Below are positions 54,400-64,000 of a stretch of 64,000 nucleotides of DNA, in pieces. Where the stretch lies: positions 26,474,001-26,538,000 of the forward strand of contig CM060732.1 in NCBI GenBank assembly GCA_030704615.1, given 5' to 3'. Source of the DNA: Takakia lepidozioides (Eukaryota > Streptophyta > Takakiopsida > Takakiales > Takakiaceae). Position numbers and translations under genes: made by a program. Each line of letters begins with the position of its first letter. The first letter of the stretch is position 1. The notes under the pieces are model-generated. The model had not been told where the DNA came from. It did no database searches and was given only the letters and a program-made list of their open reading frames with translations.

Positions 54400-56400
54400 T
54401 TGTTTGGAGATTTTTGGGGCATAATACAGTCTGCCTGAGGGTATTTGTGGGATTTGTTGTGGCTTGTTGAATAAAAAATAAATATGTTTGTGGGGTGTTT
54501 TTCTTTGATGGTGATTGTATGTTTTCCTCGGTCTTCCCCAAATGCCATGTCTATGATGGAAATTATCGTAGGATGTTGCACCGATGGTGTAGTTAAAGGA
54601 TTGGCATGGCAATGAGGAGTGGGAGAGATGTGGGATTGGCTCAGATAGCAAGAGAGGTTGTGGAGGAATACTGGGGTGAGGAGCTAGTGTTTTTAGATTG
54701 TGAAGTGGATGTTCGTATACATGTGGAGGGCGATTACTAAAAAGCGTTGTAGAAGGGTTTCGATGTTATATTGATGGGTGTGTGGCTCTAGGTGAATGGA
54801 TATTTTTTGGCATTTGTGATACATTGAGGTCAATCCACTCAGTATGGTGTAGTTGGTGGAAGACGTAGTTATTAATAGTGTTGGGCGAGCAATGGTTTGC
54901 GTTAATTTTGACGGCCAAACGATATTTGGTGGTCTTATTCTAGAAGGGGCCCATTTTTGTAGAGATTGTGATTTTATGAGGGTATGTTCGTTAACCGTTG
55001 TAGGCCAAATGTCAGCTGGTCTGGGTTGCGTTAAGGACACATCAAGTTTCTGTTCCTGTAGCCAGCAGTTAAGCTTTTTGCGAGGTGAAGGATACTGCAG
55101 CAGCTTGCATTTGGGCCTGCAAGTTCGATAAAAGATTAAAATGCGGAAGACTTCTTTAGGGTTTGTGGAGTGAGGGGGGAGGTGTTTCTGTAGATGGCAT
55201 ATGGTTATGAGGGGCTAGTGTTGGTTAGTTATGAAAGTAGTTATTTCTAGGAATATTTGTGGCCTTGGTACTAGAAAGTCAGCTGGGCATTTCCATATAG
55301 GATGTTGGTTCAGTGTTCGATGTATATTTAGGGCCTTATCCTGAGTATGTGTGGTGTGTTTGAATTTGAGAGAGCATGGAATGGGACCTGTAGCGCGCGG
55401 GATGCCCAATTCACAGAGGCGATGTGTTTTTATATGGCTTTTACTTTGAAGGGAGTTGAGTGGCAAATGTTTTGTTTTGGCGGCTGTGGGACAGTAAGAA
55501 AATTTGGTTACATGCCTTGGTTCCGTCAATACAACATCTGTACAATAATAGGCGAGCTTGGATTTATGTTTTGGTATTGTGATTGCAGTGCTAATATTAT
55601 GAAGAGGGGGGAGTAATTTTAATTTGGGGTTCCGGTGGCAGCTACAATGGGGGCAGGAGACTCTTGGCTTGCAAAGCAGGATGTGGGTTTGTATTTTCAA
55701 CAGAAGGAATTTGTTGGGGAGGAGCAGTAGGAGAGTGTTGGCGGTTATATATCCTAATTCAGAATCATATTCAGTTCCTCTTACAGTCCGTGTTGACCTA
55801 TTTTTCCTACTTTGAAAAGGGCTGTTAACTGTTGGTAGTTGTTTGTTGTAGTCATAGCAGGGAGTGAGTATTTGGCATTCAGTCTGTTTTAATTGTGTAG
55901 TATATAGGTATGCGGCTGTTTTTGTAGTAGTTATTGGCATAGAGGATGGAGCAGTCTTTGTTGAGGTATGTGCTGTTCTGAGGGTTGTGTACGGGGGCCA
56001 GTAAATGGAGTTCCAGGAAGTAGATTGATTGTGCCAGATAATGGTAATGGGTGGCATATAGTTGTTCATGGATTTGCAGTTATTGCGATTTTGCAGAGCA
56101 TTGTGGGGGTAGGACGACAAGTCCAGAGTAGCAGAGGTGGGCCAGTAACAAGGTATCCAACATTGGGGTTTTATATTATGGTCAGTGGATGTAGCAAGCC
56201 GTACATATGATTTTTGAAGGGGCATGTGATTGTATCCAATTTGTTTTGTAGTGGAATTTTGGAATTGGAGTATCCATTTTTTGTATGGATAGGGGAATGG
56301 GGGGGCAAGCGGGGTTAGTACAGCGTGATGCATATCAGACAGAGAGGCTCCAGTAGCCGAGTAATGTTGTCCATGTGGCCAACCAGAGAGGTCGGGGGTG
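54400..56400 (-). pseudogene. LINE ORF1-like region
   Basis: An open frame of up to 434 residues (56519-55215) is Thr/His/Pro-rich and has a Cys/His cluster (CKPRVSCPHCSCH). Shorter frames follow at 55040-54693 and 54651-54343. Its first codons read CACTA terminal sequence, so the natural start is further in. By position this is ORF1 (nucleic-acid chaperone), but no RRM or standard CCHC knuckle is evident. Confidence 0.4.
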
Positions 56401-56416
56401 CTGTTATGGTATGAGA

Positions 56417-57010
56417 CACTACAACAGATGAGCGTTTTTATGACTTCACATATGACTATTTTTTCAGTCTTATATGCGTTCATGACTACATCACTCTGTA
56501 GTGAAAAAAACCCTGTCATAGCGACTAGTCTTTAGGACTGCGTTTTGCAAGTCATATCCGTGACTGCTTGCATGGCACCTGGAGTCCTGCTGCAGAGAGG
56601 GTTGCAGTCACAACTATATGACTAATATATGACTACATTGTCTGTTGAGCGCTGCCTACATGGAGAGGCTTCAGCAGGACACGTGCGCCACTGCGCAAGC
56701 GACACGTCATGCATTCGTCAGGGGATCATATGACTATATGTCTGCAAAGTGATGCCTACATGGAGAGGCGCTAGCGAGACACGTGTGCTATGGCAGATTT
56801 CACACGTGGTGACTACATGACTCGCTCATATGACTACAGGGATGTCTACATGGAGAGTTGTTAGCGGGACACCTGTTGCACTTGAGATGTGACATGTGGC
56901 ACACAGACAAAATATATGACTAGCATATATGACTACGGATCTTTACACGTGGTGAAAATATGGATAAAGAATGTCGTGTCATATACTGCCACGTGTTCTG
57001 GTTTGAGCAA
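56417..57010 (-). mobile_element. CACTA terminus and subterminal repeats
   Basis: CACTACAACAGATGAGCG at 56417 followed by TTTTTATGAC is a classic En/Spm terminal inverted repeat. An oppositely oriented CTCTGTAGTG lies at 56491-56500. From 56620 to 57000 three units of about 100 bp repeat CTACATGGAGAGGC, a GACACGTG-type word and ATATGACTAC. These are subterminal repeats of the kind bound by TNPA. The gene at 57482-62075 lies just inside this end; the opposite terminus was not found before 64 kb. Confidence 0.78.
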
Positions 57011-57480
57011 GAGTGATGTCATGTGTCATCAAGATTGTTTTCCGAAATAGTTTATATTTTTAATGTTCATATTTTATTTTTTATTTTTAATTTAATATTT
57101 AAAGGAACAGGGAGATTGCAGCCTTGGATTTTTTTTTAATGGTATTATTATTTAAAATGAAAGTGAATTAAATGATTTAAAATCTTCATTACATGGTGAA
57201 ATTCCAACATGAAAACATAATGGATCCCTCCTGCATACTATCAACCACAAGGAGAATGAAAATAGTCAACTACAGGGCAATACAAGCCCTATAAATCACA
57301 TTACAAAAATCCAAATGAGACCAATGTCCCAATGGACACCTCAAAAGCCACAAGGTCAAAAAATCCATGCCTCAAAAGGCCCAGCCAAAAACAAGCAAGC
57401 CCACACATGGGCTGAATTGTTGTAGCTAGTATGTTCTAGTGCTATTAGAATCAAGAACTTTGTTAAACAGTGCAATACTG
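57010..57480. other. AT-rich 3' flank of the TNPA-like gene
   Basis: This stretch has no coding region. It lies between the CACTA subterminal repeats and the stop codon of the gene at 57482, so it probably holds that gene's 3' UTR. Confidence 0.4.
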
Positions 57481-57481
57481 A

Positions 57482-60400
57482 CTATCCCTTCCGCAGCTCC
57501 ATAAGTTTCAGTAACTTTAGACTCCAAAGTGTTGTCTGGCCAACCACCTGCCCCAACTCGGTCTGTTTCCTAACACCATTCACATATGGTAGAGGGGTGT
57601 TACTGACACATGCCTCTTTGATGTACACACAGGCATAATCAAGGGGCACAGCAGGGTACCCGTAACCCACCACAGCACCTTGAAGAGCAATAATCAGCCC
57701 TACTCCACATTTCTTGCGTTTGGAGTTCACATCCAACAGCCGAACCTCGTCACCCACCCTAAACTGTGATCCCAACTCCACACAAAAAAGAACACGATGT
57801 GAAAACCCATGACATACACACGACTAGGACACTCAATATTTGCGAATTAAAGAGAGCCCCAAGGTTGGAAAAAATAAAACAAACAAGACAACGGTCTGGA
57901 CTTACTCCATTTGCAGTCTCCAGTGGTGGTGAGACCTCTTTTGGGGGGCTACTCGCCGGGTCGACACTCTTGCCCCTCGTCTGTACCGGCTTGTCGACAA
58001 TATCACCTTCGTTTGTCACAAGTTCCTGTGTCACAGACCAGAAAACAACCAAGAAAGCAATGAGCAAACATGAATAGTGAATAGAAACAAAATCCAAGTA
58101 TGAATCAAACAAAAAAAGCCAACATGAAAAGCTGCAAAGAAAACCTAGCATTAATCAAGCAACCGAGGAGAAGCATCCAGGAAAGCAATGCAATGAATGA
58201 ACCCACAAAATTGTAGCCTCTGGAGCACTGTCAAAATGTTTGTACCTTCACAGTAGCAGTGTTGTATGGTTGTTGTCCGAAAACAGGCTGAGACTCCAAA
58301 AACTTGGGAATACTGGCAGCTTTCGATGCCTTCCACAAGAAAGGCAACAACACCTCTATTAGATACTCATCAGTTGGTGAATCTGGTTGCACCTTCCATG
58401 GCTCTGGAAAAATCCCACTGAAGGGAGGATTGTTTGCCGCCTTTCTTGGTGTGTCGTCAACAAGAACAGTGTCCTCATAAGTCCATTCTGGCCAGTCTGC
58501 CCACACTGTAGACAAGTTCTTGAAATATAATGGCTTTGAATCAGACCCCTTACGGCATGGGAGGACTGGATCCTCGTCGCAGTGAAGGGCATCCCACTGG
58601 AAAACCAGGTTAGTGTGGGCTGCAAAAATATAGTCCACCATTGGGAAGAAGTTGCGAGCTTGGCAACAAGACCACACCGCCACCTCAAAGTGTTCAAAAC
58701 ACTTTTGCAAAAAGTCATAACAGCGTGGTCTCAAAACTACCATCTTCTTGCCATACATCTTCCCCACAAAACCTTTGGGAAGGGATGCAGGCCTATTAGC
58801 AGAATGAAAAGATTCACATAACAGACTATTTAAGTCCAGAATTAGTAAATGCTTCTTTGTTGGTCCAGGAAGTAAACTGACATTTGGCTTCAACATGTGA
58901 GCAGGAGAAATTAAAGCAACCTGCTTGTTTGTTTTGTCCCCGTCTGCATCTTCCTCCCCATTTAAACTCCCACATACCTGCATACCAGAATCCGGTGTGC
59001 CCGGCGGCTCTGTCACCATTGCCCCCTGGACTGCTACTGCCTTTGTACGTGGCAAGGGCTGAATTTCCACGTGTACCTCACAGCTGGCCTTCCCTGTATC
59101 CTGCTGCTGCTCGGTCAAATTCAAAAGATCATCAGTGACAGGAAGACATAAGGGCTTAGAGTGAGCACCAGTTACCGTCTGAAATTGGGATTCCAAACAT
59201 TTTGATACTGTCACAGCAGACGTATCTATCGTAGATGTCACTGGTCCTGCGCCTGGTAGATTAATCCCCAATCTGGTCACAATGGCTTTCTGGTACTCAA
59301 TCATACTCTGCATCTGTAATTTTAATTCTGCCATGTCACGTCCTTGTGATTCCACCAGTTTGTCCAAGCCATCCATCCTGCCAACTACTGTAGAATATGC
59401 GAGACTTCCCTCCTGCCAATCCATGAAAACTTGCCCAATGAATCAAACCAAAAAAACCTAGCATGAGCAACCATTGGAAAGAAAACCCAGGCCAAAAGCC
59501 GTGAAAAAAACCCTAGCAACCTATGATGCAGCAACCACTCTAGCAAACGTGGAAAACACACTTACCCGCCTGTCACTCCCAGCTGACAACCGTGACACTG
59601 AACCCTCTTGAATTTCATATAATGTAGGAGGGCACCCTGATAGTGTTTCCTACAAATTAATCCATGCCCAAACAAACCCATGCCACAAGTCAGTAAGCAA
59701 TGTGAGGGCTGACTATATACACATAGCAATTCAATGAGGAACAAAATACAGAGTCGTGATGATGCCACTTACCAAGCGTGCTTCCACCATTGCCTTCCCA
59801 CCACGGCCAGTCTTGGTAGGATTCAGAGTTGCACCATTTGCCTTCTTCATGTTGTCCGACACTTTGTGGAACACCTCTGTCTGCTAGTAACTTACAAGCT
59901 TGTTCCATACCTCGTCAGATACAGTAATGGGTTTCCCCTTACCACCCAACCACACAGTGTGTGCTTCATAACGCTGGCTCTTCATTATTCTGCCAATTGT
60001 TTGTTTTAGGTGGAAGTCTTTTAACTTGTGTGGCGTATATGAAAATAGCTTAGCCAGGTGATCTCTGATTTCGTATACAACTTCATCAGGTTGGTTGTTG
60101 ATGGCAAGAGAACAATCTAGCTTGCGATAAGCCTGTCCTTTAAGGACAGCGTGCCATACATTCCGGGTCTGACCATACGGGGCTCCTTTGAAGTTCGTCA
60201 AAATCACCGTGGGAGGAAGACCTGCAGCTATTCTCTCTTCCTTCACCTTGGCAGCTTCAATTTTGGCTGAACTATTAGCCCTCCTTAAAGCATTGGTTCT
60301 ATCATTCTTTGAAATGGCACCCTTCCCTCCTTCAAAGACCTCCGTGCGCTCAGGAGAATTCAAAGCAGGATCCTGCCAAGTAGGGACTGGTGGCCATGGC

Positions 60401-62075
60401 TGTTGGCCAGAAGGCCGAGGACCATACTGGCCATACTGTCCATAAGCAGGAGGATATTCCGGTAGCCTGCCACCCCCATAGCTATTAGGGGGTGGCAAAT
60501 ATGGTGGAGGAGGATACTGGCCATACTGCCCATATGGAGGAGCACCATATTGACCCTGACCATACTGAGTGCCAGACTGTGGGTACTGAGGCATACCATA
60601 ATAAGGTGGGGGTACTGGTGGCACAGAACCCACAATGATGGGAGAGTTAGGGCCACCTTCTGCGTTCTTGTGGGCGTCATCTCCATTGCTAGCAGCATGG
60701 ATCGTGGATCCAGTGCGCTTGTGCTGGCCCTGAAAAGAAATTCCCCCAGTACAATGTGGGTGATTACACATACATATAGGCAGCAAGCAGCAAATCCTTG
60801 AATTTAATATAACAAGCTGGAAGCACATATCATTTGTAAAGACAAGATTACCCAAAACTCAGTATGATCTTGGGCAGTAAATCTCCCAAATTTGATTGGC
60901 CCCAATGATGTCCTCCCAGTACATTTTCGAGCCCTCTTAGGTATGGGGTGTTCCTGAAATCCATAGTAAGAATTCAAATGGACAAACCTGATGGGTCCAT
61001 GAGAAGTATTCCTCCAAGTTTTACTGATATTCTGGGTGCATAAGTAACCCAAGTATCTCTATAAGTAGCCATTGTAGCTTAGTACCAGGACATTGGTTTC
61101 ATGGGGCAAAGAATTTGAACACACCTGAAGTCTACATTGGCTTGACATCATGCCTTTGGCACTTCAACTTGTCTAGTGGAAATCATTTGTGATTGTGCCT
61201 TTGCTGACCCCTGCATTGTCCAACTTCCCTGTCTTGACAGACATACCCTATCTCTTCATGATCTTACCATACCCTATCTCTTCGTGATTTGACCAAAAAC
61301 ATACATAATTTGAATCATGGTCATTGTGAAGAACTATAACTCACAGACGGAGAAGGTGTTTGTAGTGTAGTTGATGGGCGTTTTTGTCCTGCGACATGAG
61401 TATGGGCATGTTCTCCTCGGCTTGCCGTGGCATCCGCCGACGACGCACTCACCTCACACTGGCGTGGGAGGAGTGGATCGTCCTCATCATCCTCAGAAGA
61501 GCCCTCATGCAGAATCGTAGTCTTCATGGTCTTCAATCTGGCACTTTGCCTTGCAGGACCTTGATCCCTAGCTTTTTCCTTCGGAGCGCGTGGCTTGCGA
61601 GGGCGGTTCGCTCCCGCAAGCTTGCACAAACACCTCCATGACCTCCCTCTCAAACAATCACAAACAAATGCAAGCATACATACCCTAATACTCTTAAGCC
61701 TACGCTGAACCACAGCCGCACCCTACCAGGACGTAATGGCTGCCCACGAATGACGGCAGACATTTCCCGCCTAATGACACACCCTCCTCAAACCTAATCG
61801 TCACTCACTGCATGTTGTTTGCCTCTCTGTTTGCACAAGTCGCAACTACTCGTCCCCATTTGTGCTATGAAGCTTATGATCGCTGTAGGAAGGTTAGAGG
61901 ATAAGGCGAATCACAAGTTTAGTGGGTGGGTATCCAAAGTCAGGAACTAAACTCACCCATCTATCGACTGCTTGAACGTTGCTTCCACCTCCTTTATGGC
62001 AGCAATCCGGCGCTCTCGGAACTTCTCGTACTCAGTGAGAGGGACTGTCACTTCGAAGACCTTCCCCTTCACCAT
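57482..62075 (-). pseudogene. TNPA/transposase_24-like protein with FCP1-like HAD phosphatase domain
   Basis: Eight exons (minus): 62075-61957, 61633-61453, 60953-60852, 60729-59773, 59649-59566, 59412-58246, 58025-57906, 57775-57482. All have GT-AG borders and total 3,024 nt in frame. One TAG at 59884-59886 (expected Trp) interrupts exon 4. The product has a charged start (YEKFRERRIAAIKEVEATFK), a basic linker, a prion-like Tyr/Gly/Pro/Gln tract (PPYGQYGQY) and a transposase_24-like domain (LKDFHLKQTIGRIMKSQRYE, VWLGGKGKPITVSDEVW). A coiled-coil-like stretch leads to an FCP1/NIF domain (LLILDLNSLL near 58830, VVLRPRCYDFL, VLVDDTPRKAANNP near 58455). A DUF8039-like tail ends it (KCGVGLIIALQGAVVGYGYP). 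HAD motif I reads Asp-Leu-Asn, so the second Asp is missing. It sits inside a CACTA end. Confidence 0.72.
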
Positions 62076-62949
62076 GGACACTCAGAAACGATACTTATAG
62101 TATACTATAGATATAGAAATAGCACATTGGCAGCTGGTGCAAAACTAGAGACAATGCACTGTGCGTAGCATGCAAAGAGGGAAGGGGTGACGTTCAAAGC
62201 ATGTACAGTGCAGGTGGCGAACGGATGCGTAGGCGTAGAATAGATGACCGTCTATGGCGAATGGAAGAAGCTTATGCCACAAGGAATGGGCATACAAAAA
62301 TGCTATGCAACTGCGATGAGTGTCATGGAGGAAAAGTACTGTTGTTGGAAACAGTGAGGAATCATTACATGATACACGGGAGGGATCCTCTTCTCCAACG
62401 CTGTTCTCTTCCAGTAAGATCGTCACTTTCCCTTCAGCACTTTAGTTTGAATTTTGAATGCAACGATCCTCTTCTCCACATGTCGACATTTCGTTGGGTG
62501 ATTGTAGTCAAGAAGTCATAAGATACAGACGTGACTATGACTACGCCACTTCCGTTATCACTTTAATTAATGCACATGTCGTGTGAATCTCACAAAATCT
62601 GCCGCCATCTCTAGGCTACGCGCATTGATACCTGAACGGCGATACCACCAACCGAGTTCCAGTGGAAAAAAACAAGTAACACCATCAACAAAGGTGAGCC
62701 GAGACCAGTTGGCTAGGGTATCGGCCTCCCCGAAATCCTAATCATACCCTACAGGCCTACAGGTAGGTTACTCTACGCATTTCCTTTCTATCTGGAACCG
62801 GCTGGTAGGGGCTTCCATACCCGGGTGCATAACCGGGTTGATACCCGTATTTTTGTACATACCAGACCAACACTGGTACAGTCTGAGAGATATTGAGTTT
62901 CAAGTATTTTGTCACTAGAAATTCATAAATAAATAGCAAAAGATCTTTT

Positions 62950-63060
62950 TTTTCAAAAAGAATATAAGAACCTAATGCACATTAGCAATCTTTGACAGGA
63001 TGGTACGTTTGTTCTGGCATGTCATCTTTCCCACCCTCTCTCTCGGGAAGTGAAGAAAAT
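62950..63060. repeat. dispersed repeat shared with 15470-15565
   Basis: TAAGAAC-TAATGCAC, ATGGTACG, GGCATGTCAT and TTCCCACCCTCTCT-type words occur in the same order and spacing as near 15470-15565, with about 75-80% identity by eye. This is probably the end of an LTR or other dispersed element. Confidence 0.65.
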
Positions 63061-63645
63061 GTCATTCCAATTGGGGTGACATTGGCTAACCTAGATCTTG
63101 AAAAACTATATTTAATATTATTTTTAAAATAAAAACAATTCTAATTTAAAAAATACAATCATAGTGAATCAATTGACGACACTGTTGATGAAAAACATTT
63201 TGGATAGAGCTGACAAGCTGACATAATTAAGAGCTATAGTCTTAGTTGTCTAAAATATAGACAAGAGATAAAAATCTAACTTTAAGAGGTTTAACATTTC
63301 ATTTGCTATGACCATTACCATATTTATTTTTATATGTATGTACTATTGTAATATATTAGTAATCTGAAACTTGCTCATTGTAAAACCAAAGGGTTGAACT
63401 TGTGAGGTTTCGATAAATGGGTAAACCATTGATTTATGTTTCATGGTTATATTCTAATTAATATATGGAAGTGTTGTAACATCTACATTGGATGTGTGAA
63501 GAAACAAAAGAAAGGAATAAATAATATTAGAGCACATTCATAAAAGAAAAACTAAATACAATCTGTTTTTCCCCTTCCTGGGCAGCTTAAGAAATGACGA
63601 CGATGACGGTTTTTAAAAATCAGTTTTGTTTTTGTTTTTGTTTGT

Positions 63646-63678
63646 TTTTGTGGGGGGTTGGGGGGGGGGGGGGCAGTC
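63646..63678 (+). repeat. poly-G tract with G-quadruplex potential
   Basis: GTGGGGGGTTGG followed by about 13 more G residues, preceded by (GTTTTT)n, gives at least four G-runs within about 35 bases. Confidence 0.85.
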
Positions 63679-64000
63679 TGGGCAGATTTACAAAAATAAT
63701 GATGATGACTTGGCGACCATGATCTTGCAGTACTATGACACACTATTTCTGCTCTACACTAAAACTAGTCTCCGACATCCAGTCTTCAGTAGAACTAGGG
63801 CTACGCATTGCTCTGCAGTACTAGAGTCTAGATTGGAGGGGGGTTCTTGAGGTGTGGGGAGGTCATTTTTACAAGCTATAGCCGAAGAGGGAGCTTGGGA
63901 AGAGACGGAGGCTCTAGTAGGGAGCGCAGAAGAGGCAGGATGTGGGAGGGCAAGAGGAGAGGGAGGGATCGATTAGTTGGTGGCAATTAGTTGGGCAGGC

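Larger units (their letters stand above)
47261..56416 (-). mobile_element. near full-length LINE with RNase H and chromodomain-like segment
   Basis: Going 5' to 3' on the minus strand: an ORF1-like region (about 56400-54400), ORF2 with a 2A-like start and APE endonuclease (54379-52645), RT (52472-50176), a chromodomain-like spacer (50133-49129), RNase H plus CCHC (49048-47543), a frame-shifted C-terminal block (47657-47352) and a 3' UTR ending at 47261 next to an AT repeat. The 5' side abuts the CACTA terminus at 56417. About seven frame breaks separate the pieces. RNase H plus APE suggests the I/Jockey/L1 range of clades. All endonuclease and RNase H catalytic residues I can check remain. 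Confidence 0.9.
62080..64000. other. gene-free right flank
   Basis: No coding region is supported. The stretch is AT-rich from 63080 to 63560. A block at 62680-62830 has internal ACCGGGTTGATACCCG-type palindromes. Confidence 0.45.

Noticed and set aside
58359-58718. 119-codon minus-strand frame within the phosphatase exon
   Set aside because: It overlaps the long exon frame that contains the HAD motifs; a shadow in another frame.
62690-62745. tRNA-like sequence (GTTGGCTAGGGTATCGGCCTCC)
   Set aside because: It resembles an A-box half but no GGTTCGA-type B box or foldable acceptor stem follows; at most a SINE relic.

Overview
The window reads as nuclear DNA from a streptophyte, most likely a seed-free land plant (fern, lycophyte or bryophyte grade) with a large transposon-rich genome. 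This placement is inference. It rests on GT-AG introns of 0.1-1.3 kb, plant-type genes (UDP-arabinose 4-epimerase, eRF3 with PAM2 motifs, an OSB organellar DNA-binding family, a PLS-type PPR fragment, a membrane-anchored cysteine-synthase-like enzyme) and plant CACTA, Harbinger, MULE and hAT elements. I saw no rRNA gene, convincing tRNA gene or CRISPR array.

1-16 kb is a nest of mobile DNA. A piggyBac-like MITE (67-904) is followed by a decayed Ty3/gypsy element on the minus strand (about 1450-8878). Its pol region carries, in order, protease, a C5-cytosine DNA methyltransferase, RT/RNase H, integrase and a PHD finger. A 1.3 kb insertion (6241-7553) splits the methyltransferase and holds an array of hairpin repeats. 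Next come a MULE transposase pseudogene with two probable introns (8879-10930), a second element with a larger hairpin array (11052-13347), and several tandem repeats. Two inverted copies of a GGACTG-rich repeat lie near 1.0-1.3 kb and 13.6-13.9 kb.

16-26 kb holds the first three exons of a UDP-arabinose 4-epimerase gene (+). Shortly after the third exon a 3'-truncated second copy of the same gypsy family begins (19770-22860, minus; gag and protease only). The remaining epimerase exons are not found downstream. A CACTA TNP2 fragment follows.

26-43 kb is the gene-rich part. A complete 16-exon eRF3 gene (minus, 668 aa) lies beside a decayed tandem array of OSB PDF-motif exons that runs into a PPR pseudogene. 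Then comes a complete six-exon cysteine-synthase-like gene (+, 580 aa).

43-64 kb returns to transposons: a truncated LINE (+), a Harbinger fragment, a hAT MITE nested inside a sibling copy of itself, and a nearly full-length 9 kb LINE (minus). That LINE has a 2A-like motif, APE endonuclease, RT, a chromodomain-like segment, RNase H and a CCHC knuckle. Beyond it lies a CACTA end, then an 8-exon gene (minus) joining a TNPA/transposase_24-like region to an FCP1-like HAD phosphatase domain and a DUF8039-like tail. One internal TAG breaks an otherwise in-frame 3,024-nt coding path. The last 1.9 kb shows only AT-rich DNA and repeats.
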